In this document: in pieces, positions 17,126 to 26,479 of the stretch
Layout: each line of letters opens with the position of its first letter
Numbering within the stretch: position 1 is the first letter of the stretch
Source: an uncultured Clostridia bacterium
Lineage (GTDB): Bacteria > Bacillota > Clostridia > Oscillospirales > Ruminococcaceae
DNA length: 64,000 nt
Reading direction: 5' to 3'
NCBI GenBank assembly: GCA_947624155.1
Contig: CANQJB010000001.1
Coordinates: 45,430 to 109,429, forward strand
The notes under the pieces: model-generated
Database searches by the model: none
Told to the model about the DNA's origin: nothing
Seen by the model: only the letters and a program-made list of their open reading frames with translations
Translations under genes and position numbers: made by a program

Positions 17126-18850
17126 TTATTCGTTGTCCTGAAGCGCGTCATATCCCTCTTCGCCGGTCCTGACCCTGACCACGTTCTCAACGTCGTAGAC
17201 AAATATTTTGCCGTCGCCGATGTGGCCGGTATAAAGAACCTTCTTCGCAGTCTCGATAACCGTTCTGACCGGAATCTTCGAGACGACGATGTCGACCTGA
17301 ACCTTCGGGAGCAGGTTGATCTCAACCGGAACTCCGCGGTAATACTCCGGCTTGCCTTTCTGGGCGCCGAAGCCCATAACGTGTGAAACGGTCATGCCGG
17401 TGATACCGAGCTTGTTCATCGCGTTCTTAAGCGCGTCGAATCTCGCTTCCTTGCAGATTATCTCGATCTTAGTGAACTTGGGCGAATCGCCGCTGAAGGT
17501 CGGCATCTTTCTGACAGGAACTGCCTCAGCCTCCGGAACGTCTCCGGTGACGACTGTCGCGCTGTCATAATCGCCGTAAGAGCTGAACTTGTCGACCGCG
17601 GGCATAAAGTCGGGATAAGCTGAGGGGAGTCCGTGCTCCGGAATGTCGAGACCCATAAGCTCCTCTTCAGAGGTTACTCTGAGTCCGTGGAACTTCTTAA
17701 TCAGCGCGAAGAATATTACCATCATCACTGCGGCGTAGGCAGCGACCGAGACAAAACCGAGAAGCTGAATGCCGAACTGCCTGAAGCTGCCGGTATAGAA
17801 CAGACCGCTGAGCCCTGCGGGAGCGTCGGGGCTTGCGAGAAGTCCGACCGCGATAGTTCCCCAGATGCCGTTCGCCATGTGAACGCCTACCGCGCCGACC
17901 GGGTCGTCGATATGAAGCTTCATATCGAGCGCCTCAACTACAACGACTACGAGTATTCCCGAGACAAGTCCGACTATTGCTGCGCCGATCCAGTCGAAGG
18001 CGTCGCAGCCGGCGGTAACTCCGACAAGTCCCGCGAGAGAGGCGTTGAGACACATCGAAACATCGGGCTTTCCGTTCTTGACCCATGTATAGATCATTGT
18101 GGTGCAGGTCGCGACAGACGGCGCGACGGTCGTTGTGAGAAAGATCGAAGCGAGCTCAGAGACCGAAGTTGCGGCGGCGCCGTTGAAGCCGTACCATCCG
18201 AGCCAGAGAATGAAGACTCCGAGCGCGCCGAGAGTGATCGAGTGGCCGGGTATCGCGTTGACCTTGACAACCTTTCCGCTCTTGTCGCGGACATATTTGC
18301 CGATTCTCGGGCCGAGGAAGATCGCGCCGATAAGCGCCGCTATTCCGCCGACCATGTGGATCGCGCAGGAGCCTGCGTAGTCATGGAATCCGAGCTTTGA
18401 GAGCCAGCCGCCGCCCCAGATCCAGTGAGCCTCGATCGGGTAGACGATTAAAGAGATGACCGCGCTGTAAATGCAGTAGGCCGAGAACTTTGTTCTCTCC
18501 GCCATCGCGCCCGAGACGATTGTCGCGGTAGTCGCGCAGAAAACGAGGTTGAAAACGAATGTTGAAGCTCCGGTGAAGCCTTCCTCGGGTGAGGCGATGA
18601 AGTCCTTGAAGCTTGTGAAAAGATCGAGGTTGGGCAGTCCGATCAGTCCAAAGAGTGTGTCCTCGCCCATCATCAGCGTGTAGCCGAGCAGCGAGAAGAC
18701 AACGGTGCCGATGCAGAAGTCCATCAGGTTTTTCATGATGATGTTTCCGGCGTTCTTTGCCCTTGTGAAGCCGGTCTCAACCATCGCAAATCCGGCCTGC
18801 ATCCAGAAAACGAGCGCCGCGCCGATAAGGTACCAAAATTCTACTGTCAT
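17126..18850 (-). CDS. amt: Ammonium transporter fused to a P-II signalling domain
   Basis: 574 residues from the ATG at 18850, which follows AAAGGG. Residues ~1-420 form the Amt channel (FWMQAGFAMVETGF, HMVGG, LGWYGFNGAA). After a linker, residues ~458-574 are a complete P-II protein beginning KFTKIEIICKE, with T-loop EYYRG, LPKVQVDIVV and a GHIGDGKIFV C-terminal segment. P-II normally plugs Amt as a separate GlnK trimer, so covalent fusion should make gating obligatory. A separate glnK is not seen nearby. It is transcribed with glnN upstream. Confidence 0.95.
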   Translation of the reverse strand: MTVEFWYLIGAALVFWMQAGFAMVETGFTRAKNAGNIIMKNLMDFCIGTVVFSLLGYTLMMGEDTLFGLIGLPNLDLFTSFKDFIASPEEGFTGASTFVFNLVFCATTATIVSGAMAERTKFSAYCIYSAVISLIVYPIEAHWIWGGGWLSKLGFHDYAGSCAIHMVGGIAALIGAIFLGPRIGKYVRDKSGKVVKVNAIPGHSITLGALGVFILWLGWYGFNGAAATSVSELASIFLTTTVAPSVATCTTMIYTWVKNGKPDVSMCLNASLAGLVGVTAGCDAFDWIGAAIVGLVSGILVVVVVEALDMKLHIDDPVGAVGVHMANGIWGTIAVGLLASPDAPAGLSGLFYTGSFRQFGIQLLGFVSVAAYAAVMMVIFFALIKKFHGLRVTSEEELMGLDIPEHGLPSAYPDFMPAVDKFSSYGDYDSATVVTGDVPEAEAVPVRKMPTFSGDSPKFTKIEIICKEARFDALKNAMNKLGITGMTVSHVMGFGAQKGKPEYYRGVPVEINLLPKVQVDIVVSKIPVRTVIETAKKVLYTGHIGDGKIFVYDVENVVRVRTGEEGYDALQDNE

Positions 18851-18973
18851 AGTAAATCCCTTTCTTTCGATTGATTTTATATTTAGCTGTATAAAATCGC
18901 CCGACGGCGAGCACCGCGCTGTCGCTAACACACCGGCAAGTCGAAATTAAAATATTAAGCTTACGAAAAATTT
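18851..18973 (-). promoter_or_regulatory. amt leader with hairpins, possible attenuator
   Basis: Between glnN and amt lies a GC-rich segment that can form UCGCC-GUCG-GGCGA followed by UUUUA, resembling an intrinsic terminator. Upstream, a G-U-rich stem can present the hexaloop AGCGAC (A at 1, G at 4, as ANTAR proteins prefer). The two stems do not clearly overlap, so this is weaker than the leaders at 21.1 and 21.35 kb. Confidence 0.35.
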
Positions 18974-21064
18974 TTATCTTACCCCGAACAGCAGCTTGCC
19001 GTAGGTCGGGTATTTCCAGTATTTCTCCGCGGTGATCGCCTCGGCGGCGTCAGCGGGAGCGCGAAGGGCGTCCATTCTCGGGAGGATCTCGTCGCGGATA
19101 AAGAACGAAGCCTTTGTAACGTCTTCGATCTTTTTGTATTCCTCGATCGCTCCTTCGAGATCGTCTGTCGCGGCGTCGATGTCTTCGAGCAGCTTCGAGA
19201 GCTTCTCGATTATCTTCTTTTCATAAGTATAGGGGATACCGATTCCCATTTTCTTATATGCCGCTTCCGAGAGGTCGGCGATATATTCGTCAATCGCCGG
19301 CATGATCATCTTTCTCGACATCTCGACCATCGTCTTAGCCTCGATATTGACCGTCTTGACATAGTTTTCAAGCATTATTTCGGTGCGGGACTTGAGTTCC
19401 GCCTCGGAATAGACCTTGTGCGCGGTCAGCATATCGACGTTCTTCTTGTCGAGAAGGTGGGGCATCGCGTCGGGAGTGGTGCGAAGGTTCATCAGCCCTC
19501 TGACCTCTGTCGCTTCCTTGATCCAACTGTCGTCATATCCGTTTCCGTTGAATATGATCCTCTTGTGCTCTCTGATCGTGCGGCGGATAACGTCGTGGAG
19601 CGCCGCGTTGAAGTCGTCCGCCTTTTCAAGCTCGTCTGCGAACTGTCTGAGCGATTCCGCGACCGCCGAGTTGAGCATAATGTTCGCGCAGGCGATCGAG
19701 TTTGAGGAGCCGAGCATTCTGAACTCGAACTTGTTTCCGGTGAAAGCGAACGGCGAGGTGCGGTTGCGGTCGGTGTTGTCGCGCTGGAATCTCGGCAGAA
19801 CGTGTACTCCGAGCTTCATCGTCGTCTTTTCGGTACCGCCGTAAGGCGTGTCGGTCTCGATCGCGTCCAGAACCGCCTGGAGCTCGTCTCCGAGGAACAT
19901 CGAAACGACTGCCGGAGGCGCCTCGTTAGCGCCGAGACGGTGGTCGTTGCCCGCCGTCGCAACTGCGAGCCTCAGAAGATCCTGATAGTCGTCGACCGCC
20001 TTGATTACCGCGACGAGGAACAGAAGGAACTGAGCATTTTCATAAGGAGTTTCGCCGGGGGCGAGGAGATTGACGCCGGTGTCGGTCGAAATAGACCAGT
20101 TGTTGTGCTTGCCCGAACCGTTGACCCCGGCGAACGGCTTTTCGTGGAGCAGGCAGACAAGTCCGTGCTTCGCGGCGACCTTCTGCATAATTTCCATTGT
20201 GAGCTGGTTGTGGTCGGTTGCGATGTTTGTCGTAGTATAGATCGGCGCGAGCTCGTGCTGAGCGGGAGCGACCTCGTTGTGCTCGGTCTTCGCGAGGATC
20301 CCGAGCTTCCAGAGCTCCTCGTTGAGCTCCGCCATATAGGCCGCGACTCTCGGCTTTATGACGCCGAAATAGTGGTCGTCGAGCTCCTGACCCTTCGGCG
20401 GCAGGCAGCCGAACAGCGTTCTGCCGGTGTAGATTAGGTCGGGGCGCTGGTCATAAAGCGCCTTGTCGACAAGGAAATATTCCTGCTCCGGTCCGACAGA
20501 AGTCTTTACGCATTTGACGTCTTCGTTTCCGAAGAGCTTTAGTATTCTCATCGCCTGTTTGTTGAGTGCCTCCATCGAGCGGAGCAGAGGCGTTTTCTTG
20601 TCGAGAGCCTCGCCGCCGTATGAACAGAACGCAGTGGGAATGCAAAGCGTCTTTCCCTTGATAAATGCGTAAGAGGTCGGGTCCCAGGCGGTATATCCCC
20701 TTGCCTCAAAGGTTGCTCTTAGCCCGCCCGAGGGGAAGCTCGAGGCGTCGGGCTCGCCCTTGATAAGCTCTTTTCCCGAGAACTCCATAATTACTCTGCC
20801 GTCTGGAGCGGGGGAGATAAATCCGTCGTGCTTTTCGGCGGTGATTCCGGTCAGCGGCTGGAACCAGTGGGTGTAATGAGTCGCGCCCTTTGAGACCGCC
20901 CAGTCCTTCATCGCCTCGGCGACCGCATTTGCGACCGAAATATCGAGGCGTGCGCCTTCGTCGATAGTCTTTTTCAGCGACTTATAGACCGAAGCCGAGA
21001 GATTAGCCTTCATAACTCTGTCGTCGAAGACCATACTGCCGAAGATATCCGTTACGTTTGCCAT
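18974..21064 (-). CDS. glnN: Glutamine synthetase type III (GlnN)
   Basis: Assimilates ammonium into glutamine with ATP. 696 residues is normal for the large GSIII family. It begins [17 protein letters not shown], with [35 protein letters not shown] and [13 protein letters not shown] as GSIII signatures. The ATG at 21064 is preferred, with AGGAG 9 nt upstream; a TTG two codons earlier is too close. It is the head of a glnN-amt-asnB transcript whose leader holds an ANTAR-type antiterminator. Confidence 0.96.
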   Translation of the reverse strand: MANVTDIFGSMVFDDRVMKANLSASVYKSLKKTIDEGARLDISVANAVAEAMKDWAVSKGATHYTHWFQPLTGITAEKHDGFISPAPDGRVIMEFSGKELIKGEPDASSFPSGGLRATFEARGYTAWDPTSYAFIKGKTLCIPTAFCSYGGEALDKKTPLLRSMEALNKQAMRILKLFGNEDVKCVKTSVGPEQEYFLVDKALYDQRPDLIYTGRTLFGCLPPKGQELDDHYFGVIKPRVAAYMAELNEELWKLGILAKTEHNEVAPAQHELAPIYTTTNIATDHNQLTMEIMQKVAAKHGLVCLLHEKPFAGVNGSGKHNNWSISTDTGVNLLAPGETPYENAQFLLFLVAVIKAVDDYQDLLRLAVATAGNDHRLGANEAPPAVVSMFLGDELQAVLDAIETDTPYGGTEKTTMKLGVHVLPRFQRDNTDRNRTSPFAFTGNKFEFRMLGSSNSIACANIMLNSAVAESLRQFADELEKADDFNAALHDVIRRTIREHKRIIFNGNGYDDSWIKEATEVRGLMNLRTTPDAMPHLLDKKNVDMLTAHKVYSEAELKSRTEIMLENYVKTVNIEAKTMVEMSRKMIMPAIDEYIADLSEAAYKKMGIGIPYTYEKKIIEKLSKLLEDIDAATDDLEGAIEEYKKIEDVTKASFFIRDEILPRMDALRAPADAAEAITAEKYWKYPTYGKLLFGVR

Positions 21065-21098
21065 AATCAATTACTCCTTTTGCAATAGAATTTGAAAC

Positions 21099-21148
21099 AA
21101 AAAAAGACGCCGTCGAGGAAAAATCCTCGAAGACGTCTTTGCCTTCAA
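21099..21148 (-). promoter_or_regulatory. ANTAR-type antiterminator/terminator switch before glnN
   Basis: On the minus strand, TTGAAGGC and GTCTTCGA form a stem closing the hexaloop AAAGAC (A1, G4), at 21127-21148. Its 3' arm is also the 5' arm of a 14-bp terminator (21099-21137) ending in seven T. The two structures are mutually exclusive. Transcription starts near 21150, so only one hexaloop hairpin fits, whereas published ANTAR targets usually have two. Confidence 0.75.
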
Positions 21149-21156
21149 CGCTAGTC

Positions 21157-21185
21157 ATTTTACACCGCTTTTGATGATTTGTCAA
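21157..21185 (-). promoter_or_regulatory. Promoter of glnN
   Basis: TTGACA, 17-bp spacer, TAAAAT on the minus strand, just ahead of the hexaloop hairpin. Confidence 0.8.
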
Positions 21186-21299
21186 TACCCAAACTGCAAT
21201 TTTTTCAAAAAAATTTTTCGGTCAGCCAATATTTGCCATGATTTTGCAGCTTGCGGGCAGAAAACTTTCATTTTTCCAAAAATTTTTTCCGAAAACCGA

Positions 21300-21328
21300 T
21301 TGACATTCACTTTATAATATGCTATGAT
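21300..21328 (+). promoter_or_regulatory. Promoter of the glutamate synthase operon
   Basis: TTGACA, 17-bp spacer, TATGAT. It is divergent from the glnN promoter, with about 115 bp of AT-rich DNA between them. Confidence 0.8.
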
Positions 21329-21351
21329 GTGCAGGATGTTAATAATGAATC

Positions 21352-21412
21352 GTGAGCAACGGCGTTCACCCGAAAGCAGAGGTCTGCTTTTTTGGTGACG
21401 CCTTATTTTTAT
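21352..21412 (+). promoter_or_regulatory. ANTAR-type antiterminator/terminator switch before glutamate synthase
   Basis: GTGAGC (21352-21357) pairs with GTTCAC (21364-21369) around the hexaloop AACGGC, with A1 and G4. The loop end and 3' arm are also the 5' arm of a long terminator, GGCG-T-TCACC with GGTGACGCC (21361-21402), followed by TTATTTTT. The exclusive arrangement is the same as in the glnN leader on the other strand. Confidence 0.78.
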
Positions 21413-21432
21413 ATTTGAAAGGATATGATCTG

Positions 21433-22548
21433 ATGCAGGATTATGATTATCCCAACAGAATAATGGAAGGAGATATGAGGATCCCGTCCGGCTGCGCGAT
21501 CTCCGCCGCGATCTCAAAGAGCGGGAAGAAGTTCACCGGAGAAGGAATAATTAAGAGCATGATCCCGATGCACGACCGCTCCAACGGACTCGGTGGCGGC
21601 TTTGCGGCATACGGCATCTACCCAGATTATAAAGACTACTACGCTCTGCATATATTCTATGACGACAACGATTGCCGCGCTGACTGCGAAAAATACCTCG
21701 CCGAGCACTTTGAGATCGTCCGCAGCGAGATAATCCCGACAAGAAAAATGCCGGAAATAAGCGACTGCCCGCTGATCTGGCGCTATTTCGCCGTCCCGGA
21801 CCACAACCGCCTTGTCGCTTCTCAGCTCACTCCCGACGAATTCGTCGCCCGCGCGGTAATGAGAATAAATGTCGAGCTCAAGGGCGCTTATGTCTTTTCA
21901 AGCGGAAAGAATATGGGAGCCTTTAAAGCCGTCGGATTTCCCGAAGACGTCGGCAGATTCTATAAGCTCGACGAATACGAAGCCTATCTCTGGACATCCC
22001 ACGGCCGTTATCCGACAAACACCCCCGGCTGGTGGGGCGGCGCGCACCCATTTGCTCTTCTGAACTATTCGATAGTCCATAACGGCGAAATTTCGAGCTA
22101 TGACGCCAACCGCCGCTATATCGAGATGTTCGGCTACCGCTGCACTCTTCAGACCGACACCGAGGTAATAACCTATATCGCCGATTACCTTTTAAGAAAG
22201 CAGCATCTGACTCTTGAGGAAACCGCCTCGGTGATCGCCGCGCCGTTCTGGTCAACGATCGAGCGGAAGCCGCCCGAAGAGCGCGAAAAGCTCAAATTCC
22301 TGAGAACCGTCTATTCAAGCCTTCTTGTGACCGGCCCGTTCTCGATAATCCTCGGCTTTGAGGGCGGAATGATGGCCCTCAACGACCGCCTGAAGCTCCG
22401 CTCGATGGTGGTCGGCGAAAAGGACGACATGGTATATGTCGCTTCCGAAGAGGCCGCGATCAGGGTAATGGAGCCGAAGCTCGAAAAGCTCTATGCTCCC
22501 GCCGGCGGAGAACCGGTTATAGTAAAAGTAAAGGAGGGCGCGTTTTAA
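21433..22548 (+). CDS. Glutamate synthase glutamine amidotransferase subunit (class II)
   Basis: Releases ammonia from glutamine for glutamate synthesis. It corresponds to domain 1 of GltB as a separate ~371-residue protein. Recognisable parts are SGCAIS (candidate Ntn cysteine), MHDRSNGLGGGFAAYGIYP and NYSIVHNGEISSYDANRRYIE. The ATG at 21433 is used, with GAAAGG 10 nt upstream. A later ATG at 21475 would place the Cys at residue 7. Either start requires N-terminal trimming to free the Cys, so the exact start is uncertain. The stop overlaps the next start by one base. Confidence 0.85.
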   Translation: MQDYDYPNRIMEGDMRIPSGCAISAAISKSGKKFTGEGIIKSMIPMHDRSNGLGGGFAAYGIYPDYKDYYALHIFYDDNDCRADCEKYLAEHFEIVRSEIIPTRKMPEISDCPLIWRYFAVPDHNRLVASQLTPDEFVARAVMRINVELKGAYVFSSGKNMGAFKAVGFPEDVGRFYKLDEYEAYLWTSHGRYPTNTPGWWGGAHPFALLNYSIVHNGEISSYDANRRYIEMFGYRCTLQTDTEVITYIADYLLRKQHLTLEETASVIAAPFWSTIERKPPEEREKLKFLRTVYSSLLVTGPFSIILGFEGGMMALNDRLKLRSMVVGEKDDMVYVASEEAAIRVMEPKLEKLYAPAGGEPVIVKVKEGAF

Positions 22549-24053
22549 TGGGAATCGAATATATTTACCCCGAATTTGAAGTAATCAGAAACGATTCGCG
22601 CTGCATTCGCTGCCGGGTCTGCGAGCGCCAGTGTTCAAACTGCGTCCACAGCTATGACCCCGAGTCGGACATGATGCTCAGCGACGAAACAAAATGCGTC
22701 GACTGCCAGCGCTGCGTTGCGCTCTGTCCGACAAGAGCGCTTAAAATCGTCAAGAGCGACTGTGCTCTTCGTCCTAACGCCAACTGGCAGGAGCAGACTG
22801 TCAAGGAGATCTATAAGCAGGCGTCGAGCGGGGGAGTGCTCCTCTCATCAATGGGCAACCCTAACCCGCTCCCTGTCTATTGGGACAAAATCCTGATAAA
22901 CGCCTCTCAGGTCACCAACCCCTCGATCGACCCTCTCCGCGAGCCGATGGAGACAAAGGTATTTCTCGGAAAAAAGCCCTCCGAGATGAAGCGCGGCGAA
23001 AACGGCGAGCTGCTGACAAAGCTCGACCCTCAGCTTGAGCTGACAATGCCGGTGATGTTCTCGGCGATGAGCTACGGCTCAATAAGCTACAACGCCCACG
23101 AAAGCCTTGCGCGCGCCGCGACCGAACTCGGAATACTCTATAACACCGGCGAGGGCGGTCTCCACGAGGATTTTTACAAATACGGCCCGAATACGATTGT
23201 TCAGGTCGCGTCCGGCCGCTTCGGCGTTCACGAAGGATATCTGAAAGCCGGCGCAGCGATCGAAATAAAAATGGGGCAGGGCGCAAAGCCGGGCATCGGC
23301 GGGCATCTTCCCGGCGCGAAGATCGTCGGCGACGTCTCGCGCACAAGAATGATCCCCGAAGGCTCCGACGCGATCTCTCCCGCGCCTCACCACGACATCT
23401 ACTCGATCGAAGACCTTCGCCAGCTCGTCTATTCGCTCAAAGAGGCGACCGAATATAAAAAGCCGGTGATCGTAAAGGTCGCGGCGGTCCACAACATCGC
23501 CGCAATCGCAAGCGGAATAGCGCGTTCCGGCGCGGACATAATCGCGATAGACGGCTTCCGCGGAGGAACCGGCGCCGCCCCGACAAGGATACGCGACAAC
23601 GTCGGAATCCCTATTGAACTCGCTCTCGCCGCCGTCGACAAAAGGCTGCGCGACGAGGGGATAAGGGGCAACGTCAGCCTGGTTATCGGCGGCTCGATCC
23701 GTTCGGCGGCTGACGTCGTAAAGGCAGTAGCCCTCGGCGCCGACGCCTGTTATATCGCGACCGCGGCGCTTCTCGCGCTCGGCTGCCATCTCTGCCGCAC
23801 CTGCCAGACCGGCAAGTGCAATTGGGGAATCGCTACCCAGCGCCCCGAGCTTGTCAAGCGCCTGAACCCCGACATCGGTTCGGAGCGGCTGATAAATCTG
23901 ATGACCGCCTGGCGCCACGAGATAATGGAGCTTATGGGCGGAATGGGAATCAACTCGATCGAAGCGCTTCGCGGAAACAGGCTTATGCTCCGCGGAGTAG
24001 ATATGACAGAAAAGGAGCTTGAGATACTCGGTATCTCGCACGCAGGTGAGTGA
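22548..24053 (+). CDS. Ferredoxin-fused glutamate synthase FMN subunit (archaeal-type)
   Basis: Reductive transfer of ammonia to 2-oxoglutarate. 501 residues. The N-terminal ~70 residues hold two [4Fe-4S] clusters (CIRCRVCERQC and CVDCQRCVALC). The FMN barrel follows with SAMSYGSISYNAHESLA, GEGGLHEDFY, KIGQGAKPGIGGHLPG-like motifs and AIDGFRGGTGAAP. The [3Fe-4S] ligands lie near the C-terminus in CHLCRTCQTGKCNWGIATQ. This is the core of a split glutamate synthase. Confidence 0.94.
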   Translation: MGIEYIYPEFEVIRNDSRCIRCRVCERQCSNCVHSYDPESDMMLSDETKCVDCQRCVALCPTRALKIVKSDCALRPNANWQEQTVKEIYKQASSGGVLLSSMGNPNPLPVYWDKILINASQVTNPSIDPLREPMETKVFLGKKPSEMKRGENGELLTKLDPQLELTMPVMFSAMSYGSISYNAHESLARAATELGILYNTGEGGLHEDFYKYGPNTIVQVASGRFGVHEGYLKAGAAIEIKMGQGAKPGIGGHLPGAKIVGDVSRTRMIPEGSDAISPAPHHDIYSIEDLRQLVYSLKEATEYKKPVIVKVAAVHNIAAIASGIARSGADIIAIDGFRGGTGAAPTRIRDNVGIPIELALAAVDKRLRDEGIRGNVSLVIGGSIRSAADVVKAVALGADACYIATAALLALGCHLCRTCQTGKCNWGIATQRPELVKRLNPDIGSERLINLMTAWRHEIMELMGGMGINSIEALRGNRLMLRGVDMTEKELEILGISHAGE

Positions 24054-24054
24054 T

Positions 24055-24486
24055 ATGAAAAGAGTTTATGTAAATGAAAAATGGTGCCTCGGCTGCCACC
24101 TCTGCGAATATAACTGCGCCTTTGCCAATTCCGGCGAAAGCGATATGGTCAGGGCGCTGAGAAAGAAAAAAATCGTACCGAATATCCGTGTCGAGGAGGA
24201 CGGCGAGATCAACTTCGCCGTTTCCTGCCGCCACTGTTCTGAACCGATCTGTGTCAAGAGCTGCATTTCCGGCGCGCTGACAAAAACCGACGGCATGATC
24301 TCGATAGATCACGACAAATGCGTCGGCTGCCTGACCTGCGTGCTTGTCTGCCCATACGGCTGTGTCCGCGAGAGTGAAAACGGCGCCGTTCAGAAATGCG
24401 AGCTATGTCTTAATAACACCGTCGGCGAGCCTGCCTGCGTAAAGGGATGTCCCAACCGCGCGATAATCTTTGAGGACAGGGGGTAA
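24055..24486 (+). CDS. 4Fe-4S ferredoxin-type electron transfer subunit
   Basis: 143 residues from the ATG at 24055 after GCAGGTGAG. Four cysteine groups are visible: CLGCHLCEYNC, CRHCSEPICVKSC, CVGCLTCVLVC and CELC with CVKGC. This is the CooF/HycB-type polyferredoxin layout with about four clusters. It sits between the FMN and FAD subunits of glutamate synthase, so it probably carries electrons between them. Confidence 0.88.
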   Translation: MKRVYVNEKWCLGCHLCEYNCAFANSGESDMVRALRKKKIVPNIRVEEDGEINFAVSCRHCSEPICVKSCISGALTKTDGMISIDHDKCVGCLTCVLVCPYGCVRESENGAVQKCELCLNNTVGEPACVKGCPNRAIIFEDRG

Positions 24487-24490
24487 CGGA

Positions 24491-25723
24491 ATGAAAAACT
24501 ATGTCATCATCGGAAACGGAGCCGCCGCAGTCGGCGTGATCGAGGGTATCCGCTCTTTGGATCGCGACGGAAAAATCACCGTCGTCTCCCGCGAGAACCG
24601 CCATGTCTATTGCCGCCCGCTTATCTCCTATCTTCTTGAAGGAAAAACCGACGAAAACCTGATGCTCTACCGCCCCGAGGATTTTTATGAGCGCAACGGC
24701 GTAAAGGTTATTTACGGCAAAAGCGCCGAGAGCCTCGACCCGAAATCTAAAAAAGTTATTCTCGGAAACGGCGAAGCCCTTGACTACGACGAAATCTGCA
24801 TCGCCGCCGGTTCAAGCCCGTTTGTCCCTCCGATCGAGGGGCTTGAAAGCGTCAAAAAGCGCCATTCCTTTATGACCCTCGACGACGCCGAGGCGCTCGC
24901 CGCCGACCTGACCCCCGATTCCGAGGTACTGATAATCGGCGCGGGTCTGATCGGCCTAAAATGCGCCGAGGGAATACTCGGCCGCTGCAAAAAGATCACC
25001 GTCTGCGACCTCGCGCCCCGCGTTCTTTCGAGCATTCTCGACTCCGACTGCGCCGCGATAATGCAAAAACGCCTTGAACAGATGGGGATCGAGTTCCTTT
25101 TGGGCGACACCGTTTCCCGCTTTGAGGGCGAAAAAGCAATAATGCAGAGCGGAGCGGCGGTCGGCTTCGACGTTTTGGTGACTGCCGTCGGCGTCAGAGC
25201 GAACACCTCGCTCGTCAAAAGCGCCGGGGGCGAGACCGGCCGAGGAATATCAGTCGATACAAGGATGAGAACGACTCTGCCGTCCGTCTACGCTGCGGGC
25301 GACTGCACCGAGTCGCTTGACATAACCTCCGGCGTAAAAAAGGTGATGGCGATAATGCCGCTCGCCTATATTCAGGGCCGCTGCGCCGGAATCAACATGG
25401 CCGGAGGAGACGAAGAACTGAATAACTCCTTCCCGATGAACTCGATCGGCTTCAACGGGCTCCACTGCATGAGCGCCGGAAGCTATGACGGCGACTGCTG
25501 GGAGCAAAAGACCGAGAGGGGAATAAAGCGGCTTTACACCAAGGACAATCTTCTGAAGGGCTTTATTATAATCGGCGACATCGACCGCGCGGGGATATAT
25601 ACAAGCCTGATAAGAAACAAAACCCCGCTCGACAGCGTTGATTTTGAGCTTCTGAAAAAATCCCCGTCGCTAGCGCCGTTCGGAAAGGCTTTCAGAGACG
25701 AAAAACTCGGAGGTGTGATCTGA
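24491..25723 (+). CDS. NAD(P)H-dependent FAD oxidoreductase of the glutamate synthase
   Basis: 410 residues from the ATG at 24491. It has the N-terminal FAD motif NYVIIGNGAAAVG, a second nucleotide motif VLIIGAGLIGLKCAEG near residue 150 for NAD(P)H, and the VYAAGDCTES FAD contact near 275. It resembles the NirB/rubredoxin-reductase flavoprotein group rather than GltD. By position it is the electron-input subunit, handing electrons to the adjacent polyferredoxin. Confidence 0.85.
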   Translation: MKNYVIIGNGAAAVGVIEGIRSLDRDGKITVVSRENRHVYCRPLISYLLEGKTDENLMLYRPEDFYERNGVKVIYGKSAESLDPKSKKVILGNGEALDYDEICIAAGSSPFVPPIEGLESVKKRHSFMTLDDAEALAADLTPDSEVLIIGAGLIGLKCAEGILGRCKKITVCDLAPRVLSSILDSDCAAIMQKRLEQMGIEFLLGDTVSRFEGEKAIMQSGAAVGFDVLVTAVGVRANTSLVKSAGGETGRGISVDTRMRTTLPSVYAAGDCTESLDITSGVKKVMAIMPLAYIQGRCAGINMAGGDEELNNSFPMNSIGFNGLHCMSAGSYDGDCWEQKTERGIKRLYTKDNLLKGFIIIGDIDRAGIYTSLIRNKTPLDSVDFELLKKSPSLAPFGKAFRDEKLGGVI

Positions 25724-26457
25724 TGAGCGAGAATAAAATTAAAATTATTGACGCGGAAAACCTTGAATTTTCCGAGCTTAATGATATAATAAGAGAGTCG
25801 GGTGACTGCGTGATCGACAACTGCCTCGGCCAGCGCTTTATTGCCGCAGGAATGAGCCGCAGATGCGTCAAGATCAACGGTACTCCCGGTAACGCCCTCG
25901 GAGCCTATCTGAACGGCGGCTCGGTCGAGGTCTTCGGAAACGCTCAGGACGCCGTCGGCGACACCATGAACGCCGGCAGGATCGTCATTCACGGCTCGAT
26001 CGGCGACGCCGCGGGCTATGCGATGCGCGGCGGCGAGATCTATGTCAGAACCGACGCGGGCTATCGCGCGGGGATTCACATGAAGGCCTATCGCGACAAG
26101 GTGCCGGTAATGGTAATCGGCGGGCGGACCGGAAGCTTTCTCGGAGAATATCAGGCCGGAGGACTGATAATCGTCCTCGGACTTAACACCGACGGCAAGC
26201 CGATCGTCGGCAACTTTCCCTGCACCGGCATGCACGGCGGAAAGCTGTTTCTGCGCTCCGACTGCCGCGGAATAATCTTCCCGAAGCAGGTAACCGCTAA
26301 AAAGGCGACAGCCGAGGATATCGACGGAATCAAAAGCTATGTCGAAGAATACTGCCGTCTCTACGGCGCAGATTTTGACGAGCTTATCAGCTCCGATTTT
26401 ACAGTCGTGACCCCCGATTCAAAGAACCCCTATAAACAGATGTACGTTCAGAATTAA
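25723..26457 (+). CDS. Glutamate synthase GXGXG domain subunit
   Basis: 244 residues forming the beta-helix that is the C-terminal domain of GltB. The repeating glycine pattern is seen in NCLGQRFIAAGMS, GAYLNGGSVEVFGNAQDAVG, IVIHGSIGDAAGYAMRGGE and MVIGGRTGSFLGEYQAGG. The start overlaps the preceding stop (TGATG). It completes a glutamate synthase split over five genes, where Proteobacteria use GltB and GltD. Confidence 0.92.
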   Translation: MSENKIKIIDAENLEFSELNDIIRESGDCVIDNCLGQRFIAAGMSRRCVKINGTPGNALGAYLNGGSVEVFGNAQDAVGDTMNAGRIVIHGSIGDAAGYAMRGGEIYVRTDAGYRAGIHMKAYRDKVPVMVIGGRTGSFLGEYQAGGLIIVLGLNTDGKPIVGNFPCTGMHGGKLFLRSDCRGIIFPKQVTAKKATAEDIDGIKSYVEEYCRLYGADFDELISSDFTVVTPDSKNPYKQMYVQN

Positions 26458-26479
26458 ATTTATCGGAAGGAAAATCGAA

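Noticed and set aside
17633..18400. Long open frame (255 codons) antisense to amt
   Set aside because: It lies wholly inside the well-supported Amt-PII gene, has strongly charged low-complexity composition and no RBS. It reflects codon bias of the real gene.
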